From NCBI GenBank assembly GCA_964411665.1, contig CAYPMR010000006.1, forward strand, positions 30,549 through 94,548: a DNA stretch of 64,000 bases, written 5' to 3'. Under the pieces are notes generated by a model. The model saw only the letters and a list, made by a program, of their open reading frames with translations, did not search any database and had not been told where the DNA came from. The stretch is from CALFCE01 sp964411665. Lineage in GTDB: Bacteria > Pseudomonadota > Gammaproteobacteria > Granulosicoccales > Granulosicoccaceae. The position numbers were made by a program, and so were the translations under genes. Shown here piece after piece: positions 53,622 through 62,608 of the stretch; within the stretch, counting starts at the first letter, position 1; every line of letters begins with the position of its first letter.

Positions 53622-54880
53622 TTCGATAACCTGAGCGCGACCAGCTCGGAGCCAACACTTTGTAGAAAAATTCTCCCACTGGTTGCACTCGCAGATTCTT
53701 CACTATCACTGTCTTTACTGGCAGCCTCACCTCGTGCGATATCCGCAACTACCAGTGCCGGACTATGAGGTGCTGACTGGAGCGGCTGCGAGCGTCCGAC
53801 GATGGTACCCGCCTGAGCATCTATCACGTGCATGAATCCTTCAAAATCCACCACGGCCAATACATTCGCTCTCACCAACCCGGGTCGAGTCAACGAGCGG
53901 CCACGCAAGGCATCCAGTCGCCACAACTCTTCACCACCTTCCTTGGAAACACCCACAACAGTGCTGTCATCCAGGGTTAAATAAAGATTTGAGTCATCCT
54001 GCGCCATACCGGATACCGACGACATGGGCACGGACCAAATGACGGTGCCACGTCGAGGCTCTACTCGTGCCAGACGTCCCTGATAAGTCACGACGTAGAT
54101 GAAAGCATCATCGACCAGGATGTTTGCATCAAGATCCACGAGTCGCTCGATTTCCGAACCACCGCTGGGAAAACTGACCACACTCTGCCAAAGCAACGAA
54201 CCATTGCTGCGTGACAATGCAACGAGTTTTCCATCTTCGAGCCCTACCAATACACCGGAGTTAAGCACAACGGGCTCGCCGTACCCATGTACGGTCAATG
54301 CAGGTGTGTCGAAATTAGTCGACCAGAGCTCTTCACCACTCTCGCCATCAAGCCCACGTACGTTGCCATTCGAGGCGCGCACGACGACCAGGCTATTATC
54401 CTGTGATGCGTCATCTGCAGAGGCAACGGGCCTGACCAGAACAGCTGACGGCATCGCGTACGTCCAGACGGTCTCGCCACTCGTTTTATCGAGCGCCATA
54501 ACCATCCCGTCCCGACTGGCTACATAGACGCGGCGCTGATCACCTCCAACACCGCTGCCCAGTCTGGTAGCCAGATCACGTCGCCACAGCCGCTTGCCAC
54601 CGTCTGATTCATAAGCGGCAACAATGCCGTCGACGGATGCGGCAAAAACACCGCTTTGGTCAATATAGGGTCGAAATCTGCCCGAGCCTCGCTTATCCCG
54701 TTCTCCGACAGACTTGCGCCATTGGGCTACCGGTTTTATCGTTCGATCAACCGAGCTCAGTGGTGTTGGCGGTACCAATGGAGGCGGGTCCGCACAGGCA
54801 AGCAAGGTGAGCATTGCAAATGACAACACGACACTCCTGGTGACCAGTAAACCACTTTCAAACAGATTGCTGGATTTCAT
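53618..54880 (-). CDS. bamB: Outer-membrane assembly lipoprotein BamB
   Basis: A PQQ-type eight-bladed propeller, with repeats such as GKRLWRRDL, GETVWTYAMP, GEELWSTNFD and GGEELWRLD. It assists BamA in folding outer-membrane proteins. The lipobox is MLTLLAC. Start choice: ATG at 54880 puts the signal about 15 residues in; ATG at 54913 is also possible, and the frame extends to 54958, which would overlap yfgM. It lies between der and yfgM, the expected order (hisS-yfgM-bamB-der). Confidence 0.95.
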   Translation of the reverse strand: MKSSNLFESGLLVTRSVVLSFAMLTLLACADPPPLVPPTPLSSVDRTIKPVAQWRKSVGERDKRGSGRFRPYIDQSGVFAASVDGIVAAYESDGGKRLWRRDLATRLGSGVGGDQRRVYVASRDGMVMALDKTSGETVWTYAMPSAVLVRPVASADDASQDNSLVVVRASNGNVRGLDGESGEELWSTNFDTPALTVHGYGEPVVLNSGVLVGLEDGKLVALSRSNGSLLWQSVVSFPSGGSEIERLVDLDANILVDDAFIYVVTYQGRLARVEPRRGTVIWSVPMSSVSGMAQDDSNLYLTLDDSTVVGVSKEGGEELWRLDALRGRSLTRPGLVRANVLAVVDFEGFMHVIDAQAGTIVGRSQPLQSAPHSPALVVADIARGEAASKDSDSEESASATSGRIFLQSVGSELVALRLSN

Positions 54881-54926
54881 GAGATGTTTTAAATGCTGAA
54901 AAAATTGCGTCATCTTTACAAAGAAT

Positions 54927-55559
54927 TCAACTAGCGTCAGCTGCAGTTGCCAGTTCATTAATTTTCATGGTGAGTACCTGACTATTGCCAACATTCTGCC
55001 CGCTATCAAGCGCTGCTTGATAGGCAGTAAGCGCTTTGTCCATGTCGCCAGTAGCAACGTAAAGATCACCCCGCACCTCTTCAATCAACGCAGTAAAAGA
55101 TTCTGGTGCTTTTTTGGGTAGCGTTTTCAATGCCTCTTCGGGCTTGCCCAGGGCTGATTGAACACGTGCCAGTCGAATCCGCGCGATCAGAGCTACCTGC
55201 TTATCCGGCGCGTTAGATGCCGTCCACGATAATTCTTTACCCGCCTCTTCAAGCTTGCCTTGTTCAACGTACCCACGGGCAGCCGCCATCGCAGCCAGAG
55301 ATGCATACAAACTGTCGTCATGATCATCCCTGACTTTTTTGGCTAGCTCACCGACATCACCCTCGCCCGACATGGCACGTATGGTTTGTTCATATCCATC
55401 CGACGCCTGTCGAGACTGCGAGATAGTGTGTTTGTTCCATAACTGCCAGCCACCGATGGCGGCGACTCCAATACCGACACCTAAAATGACGGAACGACCG
55501 TTCTCGGCCCACCATTTTTTGAGCGCCTCTACTTGTTGCTCTTCTGTTTCGTATTCCAA
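54927..55559 (-). CDS. yfgM: YfgM-family ancillary SecYEG translocon/periplasmic chaperone subunit
   Basis: 210 residues: a short cytoplasmic start (EEQQVEALKKWWAENG), one membrane helix (VILGVGIGVAAIGGWQLW) and a periplasmic tetratricopeptide-type helical region. YfgM interacts with PpiD and SecYEG in E. coli. Position between hisS and bamB supports the call. The stop is 14 bases before the earliest plausible bamB ATG. Confidence 0.93.
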   Translation of the reverse strand: MEYETEEQQVEALKKWWAENGRSVILGVGIGVAAIGGWQLWNKHTISQSRQASDGYEQTIRAMSGEGDVGELAKKVRDDHDDSLYASLAAMAAARGYVEQGKLEEAGKELSWTASNAPDKQVALIARIRLARVQSALGKPEEALKTLPKKAPESFTALIEEVRGDLYVATGDMDKALTAYQAALDSGQNVGNSQVLTMKINELATAADAS

Positions 55560-55603
55560 GATGTTTCCCCGAGTCAGTCACGTAACTTGACGTGAGACCA
55601 GTG

Positions 55604-56899
55604 TCAATGTGATATCAGTTCAGACAAATGATTAAAAATTTGTTCCCGTGTCACGGTTAATTGTTCACCATCATCACGCAGTGGTTTTACGGTTACACTC
55701 TTATCGCGATGCTCATCCGCACCAAGTACCAGCGCATAACTGGCACCACTTTTATCTGCTCGCTTGAATTGGGCTTTGAGACTGGCAGGCACTATATTAG
55801 CGACCAATCGCAAGCCCGCTACGCGATCACGCAATTCCTCGGCGAGTTGTTGCCCGCTGATCAAGTCTACATCGCTCGCAACTACAAGAAAGCAATGCGG
55901 TGCTTGCGCTTGCAATGACTCGGGTGCCTTGTCTACAGCCTCAATCAAACCCACCAGACGTTCCATACCCAGAGCCCAGCCTACAGCCGGGCAGGATTTA
56001 CCACCAAGCTCATCCACCAGCGCATCATAGCGCCCACCACCACAAACGGTTGCCTGAGCGCCTAGTAGCTCCGTGGTCCATTCCCAGACCGTGTGCGAAT
56101 AATAATCCAGCCCACGCACCAGGCGTGGATTTATCGTGATTGCAATGCCGCAAGCTGTCAGTATCTGCTGGATCAATTCGAAATGATCGCGTGATTCGGC
56201 ACCCAGGGCATCGAGTAATTGTGGTGCAGCATCGTTAAGTTGTTGCATGTCCGGATTCTTACTGTCGAGAATCCGCAGCGGATTGCTCTCCAGACGTCTG
56301 ACACTGTCTTCATCGAGTTGCCCGGCATTATCACGAAAGTAGCTGACCAAAGACTGTCTGTATGCCTGGCGCTCATCACGACTGCCCAGCGAATTGAGCT
56401 CCAGTTGTAGTGCATCAGCAATACCCAGCTCAGACCACAATCGCGCACTAAGCAATATCAGCTCTGCTTCGACTTGCGCCCCGGCGACGCCATACACTTC
56501 GGCTCCCACCTGATGAAACTGTCGGGTTCGACCCTTTTGCGGGCGTTCATAGCGAAACATCGGACCGTAGTACCAGATCCGGTTGGCAACGCCATCAGTC
56601 ATTAAACCGTGCTGGATAGCAGCTCTGACACACCCAGCAGTGTTCTCGGGTCGTAATGTCATACTGCTGCTTTTGTCACCACGACTATCGAAGCTGTACA
56701 TCTCCTTCTCAACGATGTCGGTCGCTTCACCAATACCACGCTTGAATAGCGAGGTACTCTCCATTATCGGCGTGCGAATTTCCCGATAGTCGTAAGTTGA
56801 CATCATTCGCCTGACGACCGACTCCACCTGTTGCCAGAGACCTGAATCAGCCGGCAGCAAATCATTCATGCCACGCAGGCTTTTTATTTTTTCACTCAT
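55604..56899 (-). CDS. hisS: Histidyl-tRNA synthetase
   Basis: Class II aminoacyl-tRNA synthetase. It opens with SLRGMNDLLP; motif 2 is FRYERPQKGRTRQFHQVG; the His-specific RGLDYYSHTVWEW and GGRYDALVDELGG are intact; an anticodon-binding domain ends the protein. The frame is open to 56947, but the ATG at 56899 gives the normal MSEKIKSLRG start. It is followed by yfgM and bamB on the same strand. Confidence 0.97.
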   Translation of the reverse strand: MSEKIKSLRGMNDLLPADSGLWQQVESVVRRMMSTYDYREIRTPIMESTSLFKRGIGEATDIVEKEMYSFDSRGDKSSSMTLRPENTAGCVRAAIQHGLMTDGVANRIWYYGPMFRYERPQKGRTRQFHQVGAEVYGVAGAQVEAELILLSARLWSELGIADALQLELNSLGSRDERQAYRQSLVSYFRDNAGQLDEDSVRRLESNPLRILDSKNPDMQQLNDAAPQLLDALGAESRDHFELIQQILTACGIAITINPRLVRGLDYYSHTVWEWTTELLGAQATVCGGGRYDALVDELGGKSCPAVGWALGMERLVGLIEAVDKAPESLQAQAPHCFLVVASDVDLISGQQLAEELRDRVAGLRLVANIVPASLKAQFKRADKSGASYALVLGADEHRDKSVTVKPLRDDGEQLTVTREQIFNHLSELISH

Positions 56900-56998
56900 G
56901 CATTGCGTCGCAATCGAAGAAGTAAACAAGAAGTCCGCATGACGCAACTCGCACGCGCGTTCGCAGCAGGCGAGGCTCTGCCATGCATGCTCCCGGGA

Positions 56999-57814
56999 TC
57001 ACAGTGGTTGCGACAAATATTGGCCAGCCTCTCGCGATTTTGGAAAATCACTTAACAGACGGTTTGCATAGTTTTGTGCAGACGGTATATCTCCACTCGA
57101 GCGTTTAATGTTCATCCCCAGCAACAAACTGGCAGGCGTGTCCTGCCCATATCGCTGGAATCTACCGAGATAAGCATCTGCAATACCCAATTGGTTTTTA
57201 CCGAATGTAAGCTGAGCCATATGCAATAGTGCATTCGGAAAGCGTGGATTTCGCCTTAGTGCATCACGCAGAAATTTTTCTGCCTGATCCGGACGATCTG
57301 CATCGAGCAGGCACAGACCCGCATTATCCAGCGCATATTCGGGTGTTCTGTAAAACGGGTTCGCGGCCGCTGAGCGAAAGTTCTCTATGGCCTCGTCAAC
57401 CTCACCAGTCTCGCACAGAAACACACCATAGCTGTTTATTTGTGCCGCATCCCCCGGTTGCAGGTCGAGTGCACGTTTAAAATGCTTTTTAGCCAATACT
57501 GGTTTATCTATCTGTTGTTGCAAACGGGCAAAACTAATATGCGCCAGCGGGTTATTGGTATCTTGCTCCAGTGCTTTCGCAAGTTTCTCGTTTGCCTGAT
57601 CGAGCTCTCCGCGCTGCAAATACTTCGCACCGAGTTCAGCATTGAATTGAGCTGCCTCTCGCGTATTGGTTGTTTCGCGTGCCTGGTTCGCCCCCTGACA
57701 GGCTGACAACAGCACCATTATGGCCAATACACCAGGTACCAAACCGGATACAAGATGCTTTGACGCAGCACTTAAAACAGCGCTGCAACACGTTTGTGAA
57801 TTTCCGCTCAGCAT
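56999..57814 (-). CDS. pilW: Type IV pilus biogenesis lipoprotein PilW/PilF (pilotin)
   Basis: 271 residues. A lipoprotein signal (VLAIMVLLSAC) is followed by six or so tetratricopeptide repeats (AELGAKYLQRGELDQANEKL, HISFARLQQQIDKPVLA, NSYGVFLCETGEVDEAIENF). The protein helps assemble the PilQ secretin in the outer membrane. The rlmN-pilW-hisS neighbourhood is the standard one. Together with pilZ at 31993 it indicates type IV pili. Confidence 0.93.
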   Translation of the reverse strand: MLSGNSQTCCSAVLSAASKHLVSGLVPGVLAIMVLLSACQGANQARETTNTREAAQFNAELGAKYLQRGELDQANEKLAKALEQDTNNPLAHISFARLQQQIDKPVLAKKHFKRALDLQPGDAAQINSYGVFLCETGEVDEAIENFRSAAANPFYRTPEYALDNAGLCLLDADRPDQAEKFLRDALRRNPRFPNALLHMAQLTFGKNQLGIADAYLGRFQRYGQDTPASLLLGMNIKRSSGDIPSAQNYANRLLSDFPKSREAGQYLSQPL

Positions 57815-57918
57815 GCTATGCCTACTTATCTAAGATCTGAAAAACAAAATATTTGATTTGGCGCCTTACAATACTATCCGGGATGACTATTTCATCGACC
57901 CGGAATGATCCAACCCGT

Positions 57919-59253
57919 CTAATCCGTGCGCGCAGATTCGTGCCCGAACGTTTGTTCACCTACCGTGGTTTCACCATAACGAGGCTCGACGAACTTCTTT
58001 TGTCTATTGCTACGATCTTCAATGTCACCTGCCAACTGACCACAGGCGGCCTCTATATCATCACCTCGTGTGGCACGCGTGAAAGTTAAAATACCCGCAT
58101 CACTTAACAACCGCTGGAACGCCTCTATCGCTTTACTGCTGGAGCGTACATAACCGGCAGCTGGAAAAGGATTGAAAGGGATTAAGTTAACCTTTGCAGG
58201 AAAACCTCTGAGCAGCCTGGCTAATTGCCGTGCGTGCTCTGGTTGATCATTGACCCCGGCAAGCATCACGTATTCAAAAAACACATGCTTCTTGCGATCC
58301 CCTTGCACATACCGCCGACACGCTGCCATTAGCTCAGCCAACGGATACTTCTTGTTCAATGGCACCAGCTCATCACGCAGGCTGTCGCTTGGTGCGTGCA
58401 AAGACACCGCCAGAGAACAATCAACCGCTGCAATCATCTTGTCCATCGCAGGTACCACACCAGAGGTAGAAACCGTCACTTTTCGTTTGCTTAACCCAAA
58501 GGATAGATCATCCATCATCAGTTCGAGTGCCGGAATCAGGCATTTTAGGTTCATAAGCGGTTCACCCATGCCCATCATGACCACATTTGTCACCGGCGAA
58601 CGCCCCTTTTCCGAGCTGCTGGCGGTTGATTTTGGGTCTGAACCTGTTGATGCATTGGCGACGGCGGGTACATCACAGGCCAGCAGATGCCCTGCCAGCC
58701 AGATCTGGGCGATAATTTCACCGGTCGTCAGATTGCGGTTGAATCCTTGTCTGGCAGTCGCACAAAAAGAGCAATCAAGGGCACATCCAACCTGCGAGGA
58801 GACACACAGTGTGCCGCGCGTGCCTTCAGGTATAAAAACGGTCTCGATACTATTGCCATCGCCAAGACCAAACAGCCATTTGCGCGTGCCGTCCGAGGCG
58901 GTACTGTCGTATTCAATCTGCGGCAACTCGACGATTGCACAATCGATTAACTTCTCACGGGATGCACGTGACAGGTCGGTCATCTGGTTAAAATCAATGA
59001 CCTGACGGCCATAGATCCATTGCATTAACTGCCGTGCGCGATAGGGTTTTTCACCAAGGGACACAACAAATTGCTCAAGCGCTTTCCGATCCAGAGACAA
59101 CAGGTTGGTCTTGCCGGAAACCGACCAGTCAGCTTTGAAGCTTGTACTGCGGGCAGATGCCGGCACAGGCTGATCAGCCTGTTGTTCAACAGCGCCACCC
59201 CTGCGCAAATCACGCAGGGTGTGCAAGGTGTTTAAGTGGGAGGGTTTGTTCAA
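57919..59253 (-). CDS. rlmN: Dual-specificity RNA methyltransferase RlmN
   Basis: Radical-SAM enzyme that makes m2A2503 in 23S rRNA and m2A37 in some tRNAs. The cluster motif is CALDCSFC (C157, C161, C164), followed by ATARQGFNRNLTTGEI; GMGEPLMNL is intact, and a C-terminal Cys in DDIEAACGQLAG is the methyl carrier. At 444 residues it is some 60 longer than usual: about 45 extra at the N-terminus and a Ser/Thr-rich insert (near 200-220) before the GMGEP motif. The start overlaps the ndk stop by ATGA. Confidence 0.96.
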   Translation of the reverse strand: MNKPSHLNTLHTLRDLRRGGAVEQQADQPVPASARSTSFKADWSVSGKTNLLSLDRKALEQFVVSLGEKPYRARQLMQWIYGRQVIDFNQMTDLSRASREKLIDCAIVELPQIEYDSTASDGTRKWLFGLGDGNSIETVFIPEGTRGTLCVSSQVGCALDCSFCATARQGFNRNLTTGEIIAQIWLAGHLLACDVPAVANASTGSDPKSTASSSEKGRSPVTNVVMMGMGEPLMNLKCLIPALELMMDDLSFGLSKRKVTVSTSGVVPAMDKMIAAVDCSLAVSLHAPSDSLRDELVPLNKKYPLAELMAACRRYVQGDRKKHVFFEYVMLAGVNDQPEHARQLARLLRGFPAKVNLIPFNPFPAAGYVRSSSKAIEAFQRLLSDAGILTFTRATRGDDIEAACGQLAGDIEDRSNRQKKFVEPRYGETTVGEQTFGHESARTD

Positions 59254-59681
59254 CGCGTTCGCGGACAGACACCGCCATCGCCAAAGAAAAAAGCTATCTC
59301 TTCGGCTGCCGTCTCCGGAGCATCAGATCCATGCACAGCATTTTGATCGATGGAACTGGCGAAGCGAGCGCGAATAGTGCCCTCAGCTGCCTCTGCAGGA
59401 TTGGTAGCACCCATCACTTCGCGATTCTTGGCAATGGCATTGTCACCTTCAAGTACCTGCACCATGACTGGACCGGAGGTCATAAAAGACACCAGATCGT
59501 TGTAGAAAGGACGTTCCTTATGCACAGCATAAAAAGCGCCGGCCTGCTCCTGACTCAAATGCATCATTTTCGCAGCCACAACAGATAAACCGGCTTTTTC
59601 AAAGGTGGCGTAGATTTCACCAATGACATTCTTCGCAACAGCATCCGGTTTGATAATAGAAATTGTTTGTTCAGTGGCCAT
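59250..59681 (-). CDS. ndk: Nucleoside diphosphate kinase
   Basis: 143 residues. It equalises NTP pools through a phospho-His. Catalytic H117 is in NAVHGSD; TISIIKPDAVAKNVIG and GATNPAEAAEGTIR are standard. It is coupled to rlmN by a four-base overlap, the usual ndk-rlmN-pilW-hisS order. The 208-base gap upstream holds the second 54-bp repeat near its far end. Confidence 0.98.
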   Translation of the reverse strand: MATEQTISIIKPDAVAKNVIGEIYATFEKAGLSVVAAKMMHLSQEQAGAFYAVHKERPFYNDLVSFMTSGPVMVQVLEGDNAIAKNREVMGATNPAEAAEGTIRARFASSIDQNAVHGSDAPETAAEEIAFFFGDGGVCPRTR

Positions 59682-59838
59682 GACAGCACATACTCCGGGA
59701 TAAAAAGATAAGACCGCAAAAAGGACTTCCCACGATCAGGCCACGCGGGCACACTCGGGAAAGTTATTCCATCTAGCGGAGAAAATTATTCTGCTAACCC
59801 ACCATTATATCTTGCCAATGGCAAATCTGCACGGTAGC

Positions 59839-59892
59839 ACGGGCCAAACTAGCGCTTTCGCAGTAGGTGAGGTTCTACCACGCAGGCTCCTA
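59839..59892. repeat. Dispersed 54-bp intergenic repeat, copy 2
   Basis: Matches 26216-26269 in the same orientation, sharing ACGGGCCAAAC and GCAGTAGGTGAGGT blocks. It ends at the stop codon of the minus-strand Ntn-hydrolase gene, as copy 1 ends near the dnaE stop. Here the inner pairing differs: GTAG can pair with CTAC. Confidence 0.8.
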
Positions 59893-60459
59893 ACTCAGTG
59901 TGACAGTTTTAAAGGTCAGCGGTGGTGCCGAGGAGGTGTCAAACTCGGCGCCCGCCAGCGCACCGGCTTTAGCTATTTCACGCGCTGATTTGGCCTTGTT
60001 GTAGACCGCATGCATGGCGCCAAGTGCGTAACAGGCACCCGAACCTACAGCCCAGAAGCGTGCGTATTCGTATACTTCACGCAGCGCAAACATCGCAAAT
60101 ATCCCATTCGAATTGATGTAGACACTGTCGATCTGACTGGTCTCATAAGGGTCTTCTTCAGAATCCTTGGGATTCAGAAAATACTTTTCCTTTAACACCG
60201 GATGCAGCCGCAGCAGGCTGTCGAAAGTCGAATCGCGTGTAGAGAAATCGACCTTGGCCGCTGGATCCCTGAAAGCCCGCTCAGCTACCAGGGTGTGAGC
60301 CGCGGCACCAACAATGCCCATGTGCGTCTTGCCGAATGTCTGGATCTTGTTGGGATTCTTGTCCAGATCGTGAGAGAGCCTGATATCGCCAAACGTGGTG
60401 AGCGAATCTGCAGCAATGCAGGCTTGTTTTCCCTTGCGGGCAACAACAATGGTTGACAT
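59890..60459 (-). CDS. Proteasome-type Ntn-hydrolase, distantly HslV-like
   Basis: 189 residues with the N-terminal pattern of proteasome-fold hydrolases: MSTIVVARKGKQACIAADSLTT. If Met-Ser is removed, Thr3 would be the nucleophile; the ADS acid is in place, and ARFWAVGSGACYALGAMHAVY matches the GSG region of the fold. HslV itself reads TTIVxVR and GDGQVT, so this is a separate lineage, not classical HslV, and no hslU ATPase is beside it. Whether it degrades protein or has another amidohydrolase role cannot be told. Confidence 0.72.
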   Translation of the reverse strand: MSTIVVARKGKQACIAADSLTTFGDIRLSHDLDKNPNKIQTFGKTHMGIVGAAAHTLVAERAFRDPAAKVDFSTRDSTFDSLLRLHPVLKEKYFLNPKDSEEDPYETSQIDSVYINSNGIFAMFALREVYEYARFWAVGSGACYALGAMHAVYNKAKSAREIAKAGALAGAEFDTSSAPPLTFKTVTLS

Positions 60460-60536
60460 AAATATTCGAGACTTAAGGTTCGGAAATCGGTTCTACTTGA
60501 AATCGGGCCTGCTTGCTTGGCGCTTTTAAATAACGC

Positions 60537-61700
60537 TTACGTCGACTGGCTCTCAGCCCGCGATGCGGGATGATAAGTCAATCGCATATCCCCTCCCACT
60601 TGCCGGCTATCAGTCAATTCAAGTGGGATACGAGCTGTCATGGTAGAGATCTCCGGCAGATGAAACTGCGGCCTGGCCTGACTTCCCATCAGTAGTGGCG
60701 CGAGGTAGACCACAATTTCATCAACCAAGCGGGCTTTCAGCAGTGCACCGCACAAGGTCGCACCCGCCTCAACATGCACAAGATTTACCGGCAATTGCGC
60801 CAGATCAACCAACATAGCACCAAGATCGATACCTGTTCGGCGCTTTTCATTCGCATCACCAATGTCAGATATTATATTAACTTTATCCTCTAAAGCATTG
60901 AATTTATGAGAATCGACCTGATTTGAGTAGATACGTATATCACCACCACACTTGAACAAGCGCCCGCGTGGTGAGAGCCGCAATCTCGAATCAACGATAG
61001 CCCTCAGCGGTTGACGCACGGATTGACCTGGCTCAAGCCCCAATTGCAGAGGCTCAAGACGCACGTCAAGTGACGGGTTGTCGATAAGAACGGTACCGCT
61101 ACTACTCAAGACACAATCGGATTCAGCGCGAAGCATTTGTACATCCTGTCGTGCTTGCTCACCGGTGATCCATATCGACTCGCCACTTTCCATAGCTGTA
61201 CGGCCATCGAGACTGGAGGCTATTTTCAAGCGCACCCATGGCCTGCCATTGCGTGTTCGGAAAAAGAAATGCCTATGTGCAGCTTCTGCCTCTGCTGCCA
61301 GCAGACCTTCCTCGACATTCACCCCGGCTGAACGCAACTGCGCGCAGCCCGCGCCATTGACCCGTTGGTCAGGATCAGAAATAGCAACCACGACGCGAGC
61401 AATACCAGCAGCTACCAATGCATCAGTACACGGCGGCGTATGGCCTGTATGGCTACAGGGTTCCAGAGTGACGTAAATGCTGGCGCCCTTGACTGAATTG
61501 CCTTGTTGCCGGGCATCCTGCAAGGCAGCTATTTCAGCGTGAGGTCCGCCGACAAGTCCAGTCGCGCCGCGCCCCAAAATTTCAGTACCTCGCGCGATAA
61601 CGCAGCCTACAGCCGGATTGGGTGGCGCGGTGTATCGGGCACTGGCACCGAGGCGCAATGCCATGGCCATCAGATCGTGATCGAGCTGAGAGAACGTCAT
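60537..61700 (-). CDS. ribD: Bifunctional riboflavin biosynthesis deaminase/reductase RibD
   Basis: 387 residues. The N-terminal cytidine-deaminase-fold domain has zinc ligands in PHAEIAAL and PCSHTGHTPPC; the C-terminal reductase domain begins around 150 (RPWVRLKIASSLDGRTAM). Together they convert the GTP-cyclohydrolase II product to the ribitylamino-uracil precursor of riboflavin. It follows nrdR by 14 bases; nrdR-ribD is the common pair in proteobacteria. Confidence 0.97.
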   Translation of the reverse strand: MTFSQLDHDLMAMALRLGASARYTAPPNPAVGCVIARGTEILGRGATGLVGGPHAEIAALQDARQQGNSVKGASIYVTLEPCSHTGHTPPCTDALVAAGIARVVVAISDPDQRVNGAGCAQLRSAGVNVEEGLLAAEAEAAHRHFFFRTRNGRPWVRLKIASSLDGRTAMESGESIWITGEQARQDVQMLRAESDCVLSSSGTVLIDNPSLDVRLEPLQLGLEPGQSVRQPLRAIVDSRLRLSPRGRLFKCGGDIRIYSNQVDSHKFNALEDKVNIISDIGDANEKRRTGIDLGAMLVDLAQLPVNLVHVEAGATLCGALLKARLVDEIVVYLAPLLMGSQARPQFHLPEISTMTARIPLELTDSRQVGGDMRLTYHPASRAESQST

Positions 61701-61714
61701 ATCAGCGATTACCG

Positions 61715-62215
61715 TCAGCTTTCATCGAGCAGCGAGAGCTGATTCCTGCTGTCTTCCACTGATGGCTCTTTTTCCAGACGATCAATAACCTCACGAAACT
61801 GTGCAGCATCTTCGAAACTGCGATAGACCGAGGCGAAACGGATATAGGCAACTTCATCGAGCTTACGCAGTTCGTCCATTACCCACTCTCCGATCTGGCG
61901 CGCATTTATCTCACGCTCGCCCTGTTGCACACTGAGACGCTTTATTCGCGATACAGCGGCATCGAGCTGTTCAACACTGACTGGCCTTTTTTCAAGTGAT
62001 TTTTGCAGCCCTGACATCAACTTGAGTTCGGAAAAAGGCTCACGATTGCCCCTGTTTTTAACTACACGCGGCAGATTCACTTCAGCAGATTCATAGGTCG
62101 TGAAGCGCTCCAGACACTCCAGACATTCGCGGCGACGTCGTACCTGGTCACTATCACCGCTTAAACGGGAATCAATTACTTTGGAATCTACAGCGCCACA
62201 AAAAGGGCAACGCAA
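61715..62215 (-). CDS. nrdR: Transcriptional repressor NrdR
   Basis: 166 residues. A zinc ribbon (CPFCGAVDSKVIDSR, then CLECLERF) is followed by an ATP-cone domain (LPRVVKNRGNREPFSELKL). NrdR senses (d)ATP and represses ribonucleotide reductase genes. No nrd genes are in the window, and I could not make out NrdR boxes nearby. It is the first gene of the nrdR-ribD pair and faces away from mdh. Confidence 0.97.
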   Translation of the reverse strand: MRCPFCGAVDSKVIDSRLSGDSDQVRRRRECLECLERFTTYESAEVNLPRVVKNRGNREPFSELKLMSGLQKSLEKRPVSVEQLDAAVSRIKRLSVQQGEREINARQIGEWVMDELRKLDEVAYIRFASVYRSFEDAAQFREVIDRLEKEPSVEDSRNQLSLLDES

Positions 62216-62608
62216 TTTGGCCTCCAGTGACGACCTGCGGTCATCTATTACACATCACGCGGGAATGCAGCAAGAATAGCACAGAGGCGGTTTTTCAACT
62301 GTTATTGCTGCATGTTCGCGTGCCGCTTTGGACTTTTGCCAACCCTGACCACCATCACCTGACGCTTGTCCTTTGTCAGCGATATCGCGATCACAAAATT
62401 CAGCTTGAATTCGATTACCAGCTCCATTTCAAAGCACTGAAAATTGATGCTCTGTGCTAAACTTTGTGATAACGCTAAGTTGCCAATCACAGCAGGTCCA
62501 TTTGTCACTAAACACCTGCCTGGCAGCGCATTATGCCACTACATATTTCTACTAACTTGTGAACCAGCTTCGGATTCACAGCCTGACCCCTTTTGGGAAA
62601 CATTCAAC
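62216..62608. other. Divergent nrdR/mdh intergenic region
   Basis: 393 bases between divergent starts, expected to hold both promoters. No convincing sigma-70 pair was found. A long frame upstream of mdh is open here but has no coding character. A GGGAAA ribosome site about 10 bases before the ATG at 62609 belongs to mdh. Confidence 0.4.

Noticed and set aside
58250..59005. Plus-strand frame of 251 codons
   Set aside because: It is antisense to rlmN, with no recognisable domains and a composition typical of a shadow frame.
62444..62608. 55-residue N-terminal extension of malate dehydrogenase
   Set aside because: The extension has no homology character, and a good ribosome site precedes the ATG at 62609.
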